A stretch of 32,944 nucleotides of DNA. It comes from Candidatus Kapaibacterium sp. (GTDB lineage: Bacteria; Bacteroidota; Ignavibacteria; Kapaibacteriales; UBA4661). Location of the stretch: assembly GCA_025455065.1 (NCBI GenBank), contig JALONG010000072.1, forward strand, positions 1-32,944, in the 5' to 3' direction. Each line of letters begins with the position of its first letter. Positions within the stretch are counted from its first letter, which is position 1. Shown here one piece after another: positions 1-9,182 of this stretch. The notes under the pieces are model-generated. The model saw only the letters and a program-made list of their open reading frames with translations. It had not been told where the DNA came from and searched no databases. A program made the position numbers and the translations under genes.

Positions 1-87
1 GTAGAGGGCATCAGCAATGACATTATACGCTCTCTTGTTAGTCCTGATTGGGTTATGGAGATTGTTAATGCACAATTATTAACTTAA
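1..87 (+). CDS. 3' end of an unknown gene (partial)
   Basis: The first reading frame is open from the window edge to a TAA at 85-87, giving 28 residues that end in ...IVNAQLLT. The composition (SLVSPDWVMEIVNAQ) reads like an ordinary protein C-terminus, but the stretch is too short to identify a family. The next gene starts about 100 nt downstream on the same strand. It could equally be chance open frame. Confidence 0.35.
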   Translation, partial: VEGISNDIIRSLVSPDWVMEIVNAQLLT

Positions 88-193
88 ATTGGTATAAGTT
101 TCTATGCTGGTTGGTAGTTCCGTATCGTCTCTGATTTGCCGTGTAAATTTCCTTGGTCAACTCTCCAAAACTTTTCACTTTTTTTTGACTACT

Positions 194-3100
194 ATGCGAT
201 TCTTTGCAACAAAGCACCGCTTGGGCTTGCTATATAGCGCCCTTCTGGTGAACTTACTTTTGTGTGCTGTTCCAACGGTGTGGGCATCTTCTCCAACATG
301 GAAACGTTTCGGCGCGTTACAACAAGCCCGACACGCCTTTGCAGCCTATCCGATTTCTTCTTCTCGTGCGCTGGTTATTGGCGGATACACTGGCGCGGCA
401 AGTGGCACGTTTTCCGGCTCACCAACGGCACGTTGTGAGATTATTGACGCTGATGCACGAACAATTACCGCCGGACCTTCGATGAATGTGCCTCGTGCAG
501 AGTTTGCTTCGGTGCAGATGCCCGACGGCAGCATTGTTGTCGTAAGCGGCGTAAATGTTGCAGGCGGAGGCTTGACTAATACTGTGGAGGTCTATAACCC
601 AAGTACGCAAACATGGCGTAATGTGGGTAGTGTCAATATTGCCCGTCGTCAGCACGTTGTTTGTGCGCTGAACGCTGATGAAATCTTAGTCGTAGGCGGA
701 CGATTAGCAAATTTGAACAGTATTGCCGCTTCAGAAATTGTGAATATTCGCACCGGAGTAAGCCGTCGTGTGGCGGATTTTCCCTATCCAATCAATTCCG
801 GTGCTGCTGTGCAATCCTCTTCAGGAAAACCACTTTTTTTTGGTGGAAGAAGCGGTGGCGGGGACAGTTACCGAACAACGGCAATGTATGAGTACGACCA
901 AGCCACAAACCAATGGCTTGTTTTCGGTAATATGACTGCTGCCGTGCAGTCCGTCGTAGCGTTCAAACATTCTTCTGGCAGATTTGTTCTTTCAGGCGGT
1001 ACAGCGCGGGAAAGTTTTACGCCATTTCTGGGGAATCGCACGGTAAGTATTGAATCGGCAAATAGTGTGAGTGTTGTTGCCGCAATGCAAATTGACAGAG
1101 TATGGCACAGCGTTGCCGAATGGAATGCGGATTCAATCGTAACCATTGGTGGTTTGAATAACATGAATACTTCCACAAGTAGTGTAGATTGGATAAATCT
1201 GAGTAATGGTCAAAGCACCGCAGCCGCTTCATTACTTACGGAACATTCACACGGACAAGCCGTCAGTCTGCCCGGCAGAGATGCAAACGGACGTGTACAG
1301 CCTCGCATACTGATGATTTCCGGCTTTTCTGCTGGTTATCGGGAAAATTCTTCCATCGAAATCCTCGACCGCAGCGCCGACAGCAATTCCACCGCCGCAA
1401 CCGCCCCACGAATCACTTCCATTGAGCCGTTGCAAGCAAGCATTGGCGCACGGATAACGCTTCGTGGGCGAAATTTTACGGGTGCAAGTCGCATTACCTT
1501 TGGTGGTGTTCCGGCAGCAAGTTTTATCGTGCAGTCCGATAGCGTCATTATTGCAACGCTTGGTCAAGGCGCATCGGGTGTTGTGCGGGTGACTACGCCT
1601 GTGGGTAGTATTCAGGCAGAGGGTTTTGTGTTTACATCGCCTCCGGTGATTGCCTCATTTAGCCCCGCCCGTGCGAATGTCGGAGGGCGCATTGTGATTG
1701 TCGGTTCAGGATTTATCGGTGCGCGAAGTGTGAGTATTGGCGGTGTAGCAGCAGAAATATTTAGCGTAGATTCTGATTCGCGGATTACTGCTGTTATTGC
1801 TGCCGGAGCAGTAAGCGGCGATGTGGTTGTCCGGGCAGACGGTGGAGAAGCGCGTCGTAGTGGCTTTTCATTGGATGTACCGCCTGTTATTACTGCCTTA
1901 CGGGATACGATTGCGACCCTCGGCGACACGATTCGTATTCACGGGCAGCATTTCACAGGTGCAAGCGATGTGCGTTTCGGCACAACAACGGCATCGGTGC
2001 GGGCAATTTCTTTCCGTGTTGTATCGGATTCGTTGATTGTGGCGGTCTTGGGAAGCGGGATGTCGGGCGGTGTTGTGGTTACGACACTGGGCGGCACGGT
2101 GTTTTATCGTGGATTGCGGTATATTGAGCAGATGACCTCGCTGGGGCAGTTCGGGTATGGGATGTACCAGCCGGCGGTTGATTCTAAGGGTAACTTGTAC
2201 ATTTCCCAAGAAATGCGCGGTGTGTGGAAAATCGAACCAAGCGGCAAAGCAAGCATGGTCTTGGGTACACCGAACAGGCTCGCAGGCGGTATTGTTATTG
2301 ACAGCAGTGATAATGTCTTTATTGTGGACAAAGAAACTAACGGCGTTGTCGGAACGCGGATTGTCAAACTCACACCCGCAGGCGTATTTACGGTCATCGC
2401 CGAAAGCCCTCTGTTCCAGAGTATTTACGGTTTGGTAATGGATAAAGACGGCAATATGTATGCCGTGAGTTATGCCAATCACGCTATCGTCAAAATTACG
2501 CAAGAAGGCGTTGTTAGTTATATTTACTCCGGTGAACCTTTAAATGAACCCGTAGGTTTGAACTTCGACAGCAACGGAGATTTGCTGATAACCAATTACA
2601 AAGGCGCTGCTATCGTACGGTATTCCTTTTGTAGCGGTCAGGCGGATGTGGTTTATGACGGCAGGGCAATCAACCTTCCCCATGGTATTTTGGTGGCGCA
2701 AAGCGGGAATATGTTTATTGCAGACCACTTCGGAAGCAAAATTTTGAAGATGACACCCGAAGGCACGTTTGAGGAGTTTATTGGTGCAAGCGCTCCTTTT
2801 CCTCGTAATATCTCGCTTCTCCGCCCGACGGGTCTGGCACTCACGAAAAACGGCACATTCTATGTCGTGGATTATCAAAACGGGCGCATTTTCAGCACTC
2901 CTTCGATTGACGAAAAGCCGATAGATCGCTCGAAAATGGGCAGTCCGCTAGAAATCAGATCCTTCGTCCCAACTACCGGCACCGTCGGTCAGCAAGTCAG
3001 TATTCGCGGGCTTGGCTTCTCGTGTGGGGTTTCGGGAGTATTTTTTGGTGGAGCGCCTGCTCGCTCTATCCGCATCGTTTCGGATTCATTGATTATCGCA

Positions 3101-6100
3101 ACCGTTGGCACGGGTGCAACAGGCGAAGTCCGTGTTGCAACCGAAAGTTCTTTTGCCGCAATGATGCTTTTCACCTTCACAGGGACAACCTCCGGTACGG
3201 TTGTTACTCCACCAAACCGCGTCCCGCCTCGTATTCTGGGATTCGCACCTGCAACGGTAGCTGTGGGAGCGCGTATCACTATCACAGGCGTAGGGTTTCT
3301 TGGTGCGAGTTCCGTGCGTTTTGGCTCTTCGACGGCATCAGTAGCGGCTTCGTCGTTTACGGTATTATCGGACTCGGTGATTATTGCTGTTGTTGCAAAC
3401 GGGACATTATCGGGAAGCGTTTTTGTTACCACACCCTTGGGAACAGCCCGACGCGAAGGCTTTCGTATTCCAGAAGCAATCCGTCAATTAGGACAATTCG
3501 GGTATGGGATGTATATTCCGGTGATTGATTCACGTGGTAACATCTATATCACCCAAGAACTTCGGGGTGTCTGGAAAATAAGCCCTGACGGCACATCACG
3601 TCTTGTCTATCGTTCTGCATTCCCAACAGGCGGTATTACCGTTGATAAGCAGGATAATGTCTATATGTGCGATGAAGGTGGTACGAGCATTGTCAAAATT
3701 TCACCGAGTGGCGTTGCGAGTCTTTTTTGTCGCAGCCCACTGTTCAAATCTGTTGCCGGATTAGAAATTGACAACGAGGGGAATATCTATGCTTCGGCAT
3801 ATGAAACAAATTCCATTCTGAAAATTACCCCTGATGGTAGGACGGTTACAACTGTCTTTCGTGGTGCGCCGCTTGATGGCTGTATAGATTTGAAGTTTGA
3901 TGCGGAGGGAAATCTTATTGTCGCAAATTATGGCAATAACGCACTGGTGAAAATTACTCCCTGTGGAACGGCTTCTATCCTGTATCAAACACCTGCTGCC
4001 AACACATCGCCAATGCATTTCCCGCATGGTTTGACGATTGCTCGTAGCGGCAAAATTTTCGTTGCCGGATACAGAAGTGGTGCGGTTATTCAGTTACCGA
4101 GGAATGGTGGGACGCCTGTTCAATATGCAAGCTCAGCGCCAAGTGCCGTGCGCAATATCTCGCTGCTGGAGCCGCTCGGAGTTACAATTTCTCCCGAAGG
4201 CTGGATGGTCGTAGTGGATTACCGCAACGGTAACGTTTGGCGTGTGCCAGACACGGGTGAAGAGCCGCTCCCGCGCGAAGCAATTCTCACAACTCCCGCA
4301 ATTACGTCTTTCACTCCCACAACAGGCACGGTCGGACAGACGCTTACCATTCGTGGGCAACGCTTTTCGTGCGGAGTTTCGCGCGTGAGTGTGGGAGGCA
4401 TTCCTGTACGGGAATATACAGTTGTGGCAGATTCACTGATTATTGCGACACTTGGAACAGGCGCAACAGGCGCTGTGAGCATTACAACGCCTCTCGGCAC
4501 TGCTTCGCGTGAACGGTTTGTATTCGCAACATCTTCTACAATGAACCCTGTCAGCACAACGCCGACGATGACCGTTACAACCCCTACCGTTACTGCACCG
4601 ACGCTTACGCTTGTCCCGCCGTCCATTCTGACGTTCACCCCGACGCAAGGCACGGCAGGCACAATCATCAGCATCATTGGTCAAGGTTTTATCGGTGTTC
4701 ACAGCGTGATGTTCGGTTCTGCGACGAATGCCACACCTGCCGCAACGTTCCTTGTGCGCTCGGATTCGCTCATCGTTGCGACGCTGGGAAGCGGCGCTTC
4801 GGGGAATGTTACGGTGATAAGTACGACAGGAATAGCAACACGACCGGGATTTGTGTTTATTCTTCCAACACCGCCAATTTCGACAACGCCGACAGTCGTC
4901 GTTGTGCCACCGCCTACTCCTGCGGACACAACAAGCATGACGCTGCCTCCGCCAAGCATTACCACATTCGCGCCTTCCTGCACGGCAGGAGGAAATCAAC
5001 TCACCGTTGTCGGAACAGGCTTCACAGGCAGACCGGAAGTCCGCGTGGGGCGTTTGGCTTCGGCAAATGCTCCGGCGCAGTTGGTCTTGGCAAATGCGAT
5101 TGTCGTTGTCTCGACAACGCAGATTTTAGTAACGCTTCCAAGCGGCTTGTCTCGCTTCACAGGCTTACCAAGCGGTTTGCGGGATTTTGGTGTGAGCGTC
5201 AGTACAACCACAGGCACGGCAACGCGCTCCGGCTTGCAATACGTCGAAACGCCGCCTACAATCAACGCTTTTTCGCCTTCGTCGGCAACGCAAGGCGACA
5301 GGCTTTTTATCGTTGGTCAGGGCTTTACGTGTGTGAGCGATGTTCGCGTCGGTGGCAGCACCGTTGCAAATTATCAGGTCGTTTCCGACACACTGATTGT
5401 GGCGACGCTTGGCGCTACAACTTCAGGCACGGTGCGGGTTACAACGCCTGCGGGTGTGGTGGAGCGCGGCGGATTTGTGTACGCCGTATTCCCACTTTCG
5501 CTCTTGCCTTCGATTACAAGTTTTGCGCCCACAGCTGCTCGCGTTGGGCAGACCGTAACAATCACAGGTTCAAACTTTAGCGGTGTTGCCTCTAATGGAG
5601 CGCCCTTTACAACAACATTCGTGAGTCTGGGCGGTGTTCCGCTTCCCTTCACAGTTGTTTCGCCAACGCAAATAACCGTGAGGATTCCGGCGGATTTTGC
5701 TCCTACAAACACCGATGTTCGCGTGATGACTCCGGGCGGAAGCGTCTCGGCGCAAGGATTTACGTTTATTCCTGAACCCGTCATTACCTCGTTTGGTCCG
5801 ACTTCGGCAAGCACAGGCTCTGTGGTGCTGATTTCAGGACGGAATTTCACGGGAACAAACGCCGTGCAGTTCGGTAGCGTACGGGCGCAGTCGTTCACCG
5901 TGCTTTCCGATACGCTCATTAGCGCGGTTGTCGGCGACGGCGCAAGCGGCGATGTGCGCGTAACAACGCAAAACGGCACGGCAACACGCTCCGGCTTTAC
6001 TTTTGTCATTCCGCCGCCGTTTATTACCTCCTTTACACCGACGCAATTTGTTGCTTCGACGACAATTACGATTACGGGACGCAACTTCGTTGGAAACGGC

Positions 6101-8875
6101 TACACAACGCAACTTGTGCTGATTGGCAATAATCCCTCAACAATTATTTCTGTCAATCCTACGACGCTCGTTGTTCGCGCTCCGTTGGCTATTCAATCAA
6201 CCACCATCACCGTCATTACGCCCGGAGGCACAGCAAATGCTTGCTGTCTGACCGTTCCACAAACGATGATGCCGTCGTTGCCGCAACCGCCGCGTATTAC
6301 GGGCTTTTCGCCTCCCTTGGCGAGTGTCGGAGCAGTGGTAACAATTCGCGGTGAACATTTCACCAATGCTAATGATGTGCGCTTTGGCGGTGTTACAGCA
6401 GCGTCCTTCCGCGTCGTTTCTCCGACCGAAATTCAGGCAACCGTTGGTGCTGGGGCGACAGGCGAAATCACCGTCCGCACATCGGTCGGAACGGCTGGGT
6501 TTGCAGGCTTCACGTTTATTACGCCGCCGCAGCCCATTATCACCGGCTTCTCTCCGGCAACAGGCGCGGCGGGCGATACGGTGCGGGTTCGCGGACAACA
6601 TTTGCTCACAGTTTCTTCGTTTACGATTACCGGCGACCCGAATATTACAGTAAACGCCAACTTCACAACAAGCGGCGACACGCTTGTAACGGCGGTCTTG
6701 GGCGCGGGACAAAGTTTCTCGCTTGGCACAATCAACCTGCGCACACTTGGCGGAACGGCTCGTGCGACGGGCTTTACGTTTATTGCAGCGCCCGTCATCA
6801 CGTCGTTTTCGCCGAGTATTGCAGGAAATGGCGATGCGGTGGTGATTAACGGGGCAGGCTTCGACAATGTGCAGTCAGTGGCGTTTGGTAACTCTCCGAA
6901 TGTGGTGCAAGCGGCATCGTTTGTGGTTAATTCTCCAAGCCGCATCACTGCTCGCCTCAGCACAGGTGCAACGGGAAGCGTCGTCATCACAACACGCGGC
7001 GGTACTGCTTCGCGCGAAGGCTTCATTTTTGCTCCTGTGCCTGTGATTACGCGCTTTTCGCCGGATTCGGCTCGTGCAGGTGAAAGTGTGCGCATCGTGG
7101 GAAGCGGCTTCATTTCGCAGTCTGCGGTGAGTGTGGTAAATTTTGGCGGTGTTCGTGCTGCATCATGGACGGTCGTTTCTGACAGCGTTATTACCGCAAT
7201 ACCCGCACAAACAGGCGCTACGGGTGCTATCACGCTGACCACGCCCGGCGGAACGGCAACGCGCAACGGCTTTGTGTTCCTTGCGCCATTGCCAACGATT
7301 ACGAGTTTCACGCCGCAACAAGCCAGCGTGGGCGATATTGTAACGATTATCGGCACGAATTTGAACGGTGCTACGTCGGTCAGCTTTGGCAGTCGCGCAG
7401 CCGCTTCATTCCTTGTTTCCTCGCCGACACAGATTGTTGCCCGCGTTGGTAACGGCACAAGCGGTACGATTACCGTTCAAACGCCCGGCGGACGTGCCAC
7501 AGCGCCAAACTTCGTGTTTATCCCCGCTCCGCCTGCGATTACCTCCTTCAGTCCTGACAGCGCAGCCGCAGGTCAGACCATTACGCTGCGCGGACGCGAT
7601 TTTTCGGGCGTTACGGCGGTGCGCTTCACCGCAAACGGTACGACGCACACAGCACAATCTTTTTCGGTTACGAATGATTCCACAATGACTGCCCGCGTTC
7701 CGGCACTTGGTACAAACCGCGTCAGTGCTAGTGTTTCGGTGCAATCTCCGAATGGTACAGGCTCTCGCGACGGCTTGCAATTTGTCCCTGCGCCGACGGT
7801 AAGCGGCTTCACGCCTACTTCTGCGACAGCAGGAACAACAGTTGTCATCACGGGAACAAACTTCACAGGCGCAACGGCGGTGCGCTTTGGCGGCACAAAT
7901 GCTCGGTCGTTTGCGGTTAATTCCGTAACCGAGATACGGGCTGTGGTGGGCGCTGGTGCAAGCGGCGCTGTGAGCGTTGTGAGTTATGGCGGTACGGGCG
8001 CACGAGACGGGTTTGTTTTTGTTGAACCGCAAGTGGTGATTCCTGCGCCGACTATTATTTCGTTCACGCCGCAAGAAGCCGCGCAAAATGCGACGGTTAC
8101 GATTACGGGAACAAACTTTAGCGGCAATGGTTTGTCCGGCATTACCAACGTCCTTTTTGGTGGTGTTCCGGCGCAATCCTACGCGATTCAGTCGCCGACA
8201 ACGATTACGGCAGTGGTTGGTGCGGGTACAAGCGGCGCAATTACGGTAACAAGCGCCAGAGGCAATGCGACGGCAAGCGGCTTCCGCTTTATTCCTGCGC
8301 CGATTATCACAGATTTCACGCCAAAGTCGGCGGGACGCGGTGCGGTCATCAGCATTGTGGGACGGAATCTCGCCGGAGCAACATCGGTGAGCTTTGGCGG
8401 AACAGCCGTGCAGTTCACGGTTTCCGGTGATACGCTTATTCGGGCAACGGTGCAGATTGGTTCCACAGGCGCGGTGAGCGTTACCACACCCGGCGGGACG
8501 GCAACGGCTCAAGGATTTACCTTCCTTTCCGGGGTTTTTGCGGCAACTAATCCTGCGGCAGCTAATCCCAAAGATGGAGCAGTTCTCACATCGGTTGCCG
8601 CACAAAGCAGTATGCAAGCGGGGTTGCGGGTGTATCCGAATCCTGCCCAAGAGATGCTGACGATTGAAGCCGCTTCGGAATGTGCCTCGGTGCAGCCGCT
8701 TCGTTTCGTTGTCCGCAATAGCATTGGTGCGGTTGTGATGACGTTTGATGCTCAAAATCCGAATAGTGCGTTTCGCAAGGAAATCAACGTTGGTGCGCTT
8801 CCTGCGGGAGCGTATTCGGTGGAAATGCTTTGCGGCGCGGGAGAGCGCTTTGTTGCAAGGTTTGTGCGGTTTTAA
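194..8875 (+). CDS. Giant secreted Kelch/NHL/IPT-repeat protein with type IX sorting domain
   Basis: The product is about 2893 residues, probably exported by the type IX system and attached to or released from the cell surface. I chose ATG 194 rather than ATG 104 because it begins a clean signal peptide (MRFFATKHR, then a hydrophobic run ending VWA-SS near residue 31). Order of domains: Kelch-like beta-propeller at about 35-400; three IPT/TIG units from about 403; an NHL/SMP-30-like propeller at about 646-915 (LGQFGYGMY...); two TIG units; a second, closely similar NHL propeller at about 1097-1365; then sixteen further TIG units to about 2778, for 21 TIG units in all. The last 85 residues match a type A sorting domain (RVYPNPAQE, then LPAGAYSVEML, ending FVARFVRF). 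Ser/Thr/Pro-rich linkers flank TIG 7. The ligand is unknown; adhesion or carbohydrate/protein binding is an inference from IPT and Kelch families. Confidence 0.88.
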   Translation: MRFFATKHRLGLLYSALLVNLLLCAVPTVWASSPTWKRFGALQQARHAFAAYPISSSRALVIGGYTGAASGTFSGSPTARCEIIDADARTITAGPSMNVPRAEFASVQMPDGSIVVVSGVNVAGGGLTNTVEVYNPSTQTWRNVGSVNIARRQHVVCALNADEILVVGGRLANLNSIAASEIVNIRTGVSRRVADFPYPINSGAAVQSSSGKPLFFGGRSGGGDSYRTTAMYEYDQATNQWLVFGNMTAAVQSVVAFKHSSGRFVLSGGTARESFTPFLGNRTVSIESANSVSVVAAMQIDRVWHSVAEWNADSIVTIGGLNNMNTSTSSVDWINLSNGQSTAAASLLTEHSHGQAVSLPGRDANGRVQPRILMISGFSAGYRENSSIEILDRSADSNSTAATAPRITSIEPLQASIGARITLRGRNFTGASRITFGGVPAASFIVQSDSVIIATLGQGASGVVRVTTPVGSIQAEGFVFTSPPVIASFSPARANVGGRIVIVGSGFIGARSVSIGGVAAEIFSVDSDSRITAVIAAGAVSGDVVVRADGGEARRSGFSLDVPPVITALRDTIATLGDTIRIHGQHFTGASDVRFGTTTASVRAISFRVVSDSLIVAVLGSGMSGGVVVTTLGGTVFYRGLRYIEQMTSLGQFGYGMYQPAVDSKGNLYISQEMRGVWKIEPSGKASMVLGTPNRLAGGIVIDSSDNVFIVDKETNGVVGTRIVKLTPAGVFTVIAESPLFQSIYGLVMDKDGNMYAVSYANHAIVKITQEGVVSYIYSGEPLNEPVGLNFDSNGDLLITNYKGAAIVRYSFCSGQADVVYDGRAINLPHGILVAQSGNMFIADHFGSKILKMTPEGTFEEFIGASAPFPRNISLLRPTGLALTKNGTFYVVDYQNGRIFSTPSIDEKPIDRSKMGSPLEIRSFVPTTGTVGQQVSIRGLGFSCGVSGVFFGGAPARSIRIVSDSLIIATVGTGATGEVRVATESSFAAMMLFTFTGTTSGTVVTPPNRVPPRILGFAPATVAVGARITITGVGFLGASSVRFGSSTASVAASSFTVLSDSVIIAVVANGTLSGSVFVTTPLGTARREGFRIPEAIRQLGQFGYGMYIPVIDSRGNIYITQELRGVWKISPDGTSRLVYRSAFPTGGITVDKQDNVYMCDEGGTSIVKISPSGVASLFCRSPLFKSVAGLEIDNEGNIYASAYETNSILKITPDGRTVTTVFRGAPLDGCIDLKFDAEGNLIVANYGNNALVKITPCGTASILYQTPAANTSPMHFPHGLTIARSGKIFVAGYRSGAVIQLPRNGGTPVQYASSAPSAVRNISLLEPLGVTISPEGWMVVVDYRNGNVWRVPDTGEEPLPREAILTTPAITSFTPTTGTVGQTLTIRGQRFSCGVSRVSVGGIPVREYTVVADSLIIATLGTGATGAVSITTPLGTASRERFVFATSSTMNPVSTTPTMTVTTPTVTAPTLTLVPPSILTFTPTQGTAGTIISIIGQGFIGVHSVMFGSATNATPAATFLVRSDSLIVATLGSGASGNVTVISTTGIATRPGFVFILPTPPISTTPTVVVVPPPTPADTTSMTLPPPSITTFAPSCTAGGNQLTVVGTGFTGRPEVRVGRLASANAPAQLVLANAIVVVSTTQILVTLPSGLSRFTGLPSGLRDFGVSVSTTTGTATRSGLQYVETPPTINAFSPSSATQGDRLFIVGQGFTCVSDVRVGGSTVANYQVVSDTLIVATLGATTSGTVRVTTPAGVVERGGFVYAVFPLSLLPSITSFAPTAARVGQTVTITGSNFSGVASNGAPFTTTFVSLGGVPLPFTVVSPTQITVRIPADFAPTNTDVRVMTPGGSVSAQGFTFIPEPVITSFGPTSASTGSVVLISGRNFTGTNAVQFGSVRAQSFTVLSDTLISAVVGDGASGDVRVTTQNGTATRSGFTFVIPPPFITSFTPTQFVASTTITITGRNFVGNGYTTQLVLIGNNPSTIISVNPTTLVVRAPLAIQSTTITVITPGGTANACCLTVPQTMMPSLPQPPRITGFSPPLASVGAVVTIRGEHFTNANDVRFGGVTAASFRVVSPTEIQATVGAGATGEITVRTSVGTAGFAGFTFITPPQPIITGFSPATGAAGDTVRVRGQHLLTVSSFTITGDPNITVNANFTTSGDTLVTAVLGAGQSFSLGTINLRTLGGTARATGFTFIAAPVITSFSPSIAGNGDAVVINGAGFDNVQSVAFGNSPNVVQAASFVVNSPSRITARLSTGATGSVVITTRGGTASREGFIFAPVPVITRFSPDSARAGESVRIVGSGFISQSAVSVVNFGGVRAASWTVVSDSVITAIPAQTGATGAITLTTPGGTATRNGFVFLAPLPTITSFTPQQASVGDIVTIIGTNLNGATSVSFGSRAAASFLVSSPTQIVARVGNGTSGTITVQTPGGRATAPNFVFIPAPPAITSFSPDSAAAGQTITLRGRDFSGVTAVRFTANGTTHTAQSFSVTNDSTMTARVPALGTNRVSASVSVQSPNGTGSRDGLQFVPAPTVSGFTPTSATAGTTVVITGTNFTGATAVRFGGTNARSFAVNSVTEIRAVVGAGASGAVSVVSYGGTGARDGFVFVEPQVVIPAPTIISFTPQEAAQNATVTITGTNFSGNGLSGITNVLFGGVPAQSYAIQSPTTITAVVGAGTSGAITVTSARGNATASGFRFIPAPIITDFTPKSAGRGAVISIVGRNLAGATSVSFGGTAVQFTVSGDTLIRATVQIGSTGAVSVTTPGGTATAQGFTFLSGVFAATNPAAANPKDGAVLTSVAAQSSMQAGLRVYPNPAQEMLTIEAASECASVQPLRFVVRNSIGAVVMTFDAQNPNSAFRKEINVGALPAGAYSVEMLCGAGERFVARFVRF

Positions 8876-9182
8876 GCGGTGAAGTTTTTTCGCAAAAAAA
8901 AAGAGCCTGATTGATACTCTCAATCAGGCTCTTGTGGTTTATTCTCGCAGGTGTCTCAATTTTTGCTTACGGTATCATTTCAGAACAAGTGCGGAGAATG
9001 GCAAAACTGGTTGCGTTTACCAGTGCTTTGGGGTGATATGCTTTAAGTCATTATTTATCAATCGTTGTAAAGCGTGTCCTTTGTGCCGATTCTCAAAATG
9101 ATATTTTCCAAGAAGTGGCATAGGTATTGAGTAGTCGGGGCTTGTAATGGTGTTTTTTCTCTCTTTTTTTTCGAGGTGTGTT
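8876..9182. other. Intergenic region between two secreted-protein genes
   Basis: This 307-bp gap holds a terminator hairpin at 8901-8933. The remaining roughly 250 bp show no credible ORF. I found no good TTTG-N20-TAnnTTTG promoter. The best approximation is TTTG-N18-TATTTTCC around 9080-9110, which is too weak to annotate. The promoter of the next gene presumably lies here. Confidence 0.5.
8901..8933 (+). terminator. Rho-independent terminator-like hairpin
   Basis: A perfect 14-bp stem (AAGAGCCTGATTGA at 8901-8914 and its complement at 8920-8933) encloses the loop TACTC. An A-run precedes it and a weak T-rich stretch follows, so it should stop transcription from the giant gene. The A-run would make it a stronger terminator for minus-strand transcription. 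The same hairpin occurs in reversed orientation at 11283-11317. Confidence 0.8.

Noticed and set aside
6433-7458. Minus-strand open frame of about 341 codons inside the giant gene
   Set aside because: It has the same antisense origin and a low-complexity Pro/Val/Thr pattern mirroring the IPT repeats.
1404-8527. Regularly spaced repeats that might suggest a CRISPR array
   Set aside because: The units are about 80-90 codons apart, diverged and in frame. They are protein domain repeats (IPT/TIG).
7406-8923. Long open frame of about 505 codons on the minus strand inside the giant gene
   Set aside because: It is antisense to the IPT-repeat region, rich in Arg, Cys and His, and has no recognisable domain. 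It is a by-product of the codon pattern of the repeats.
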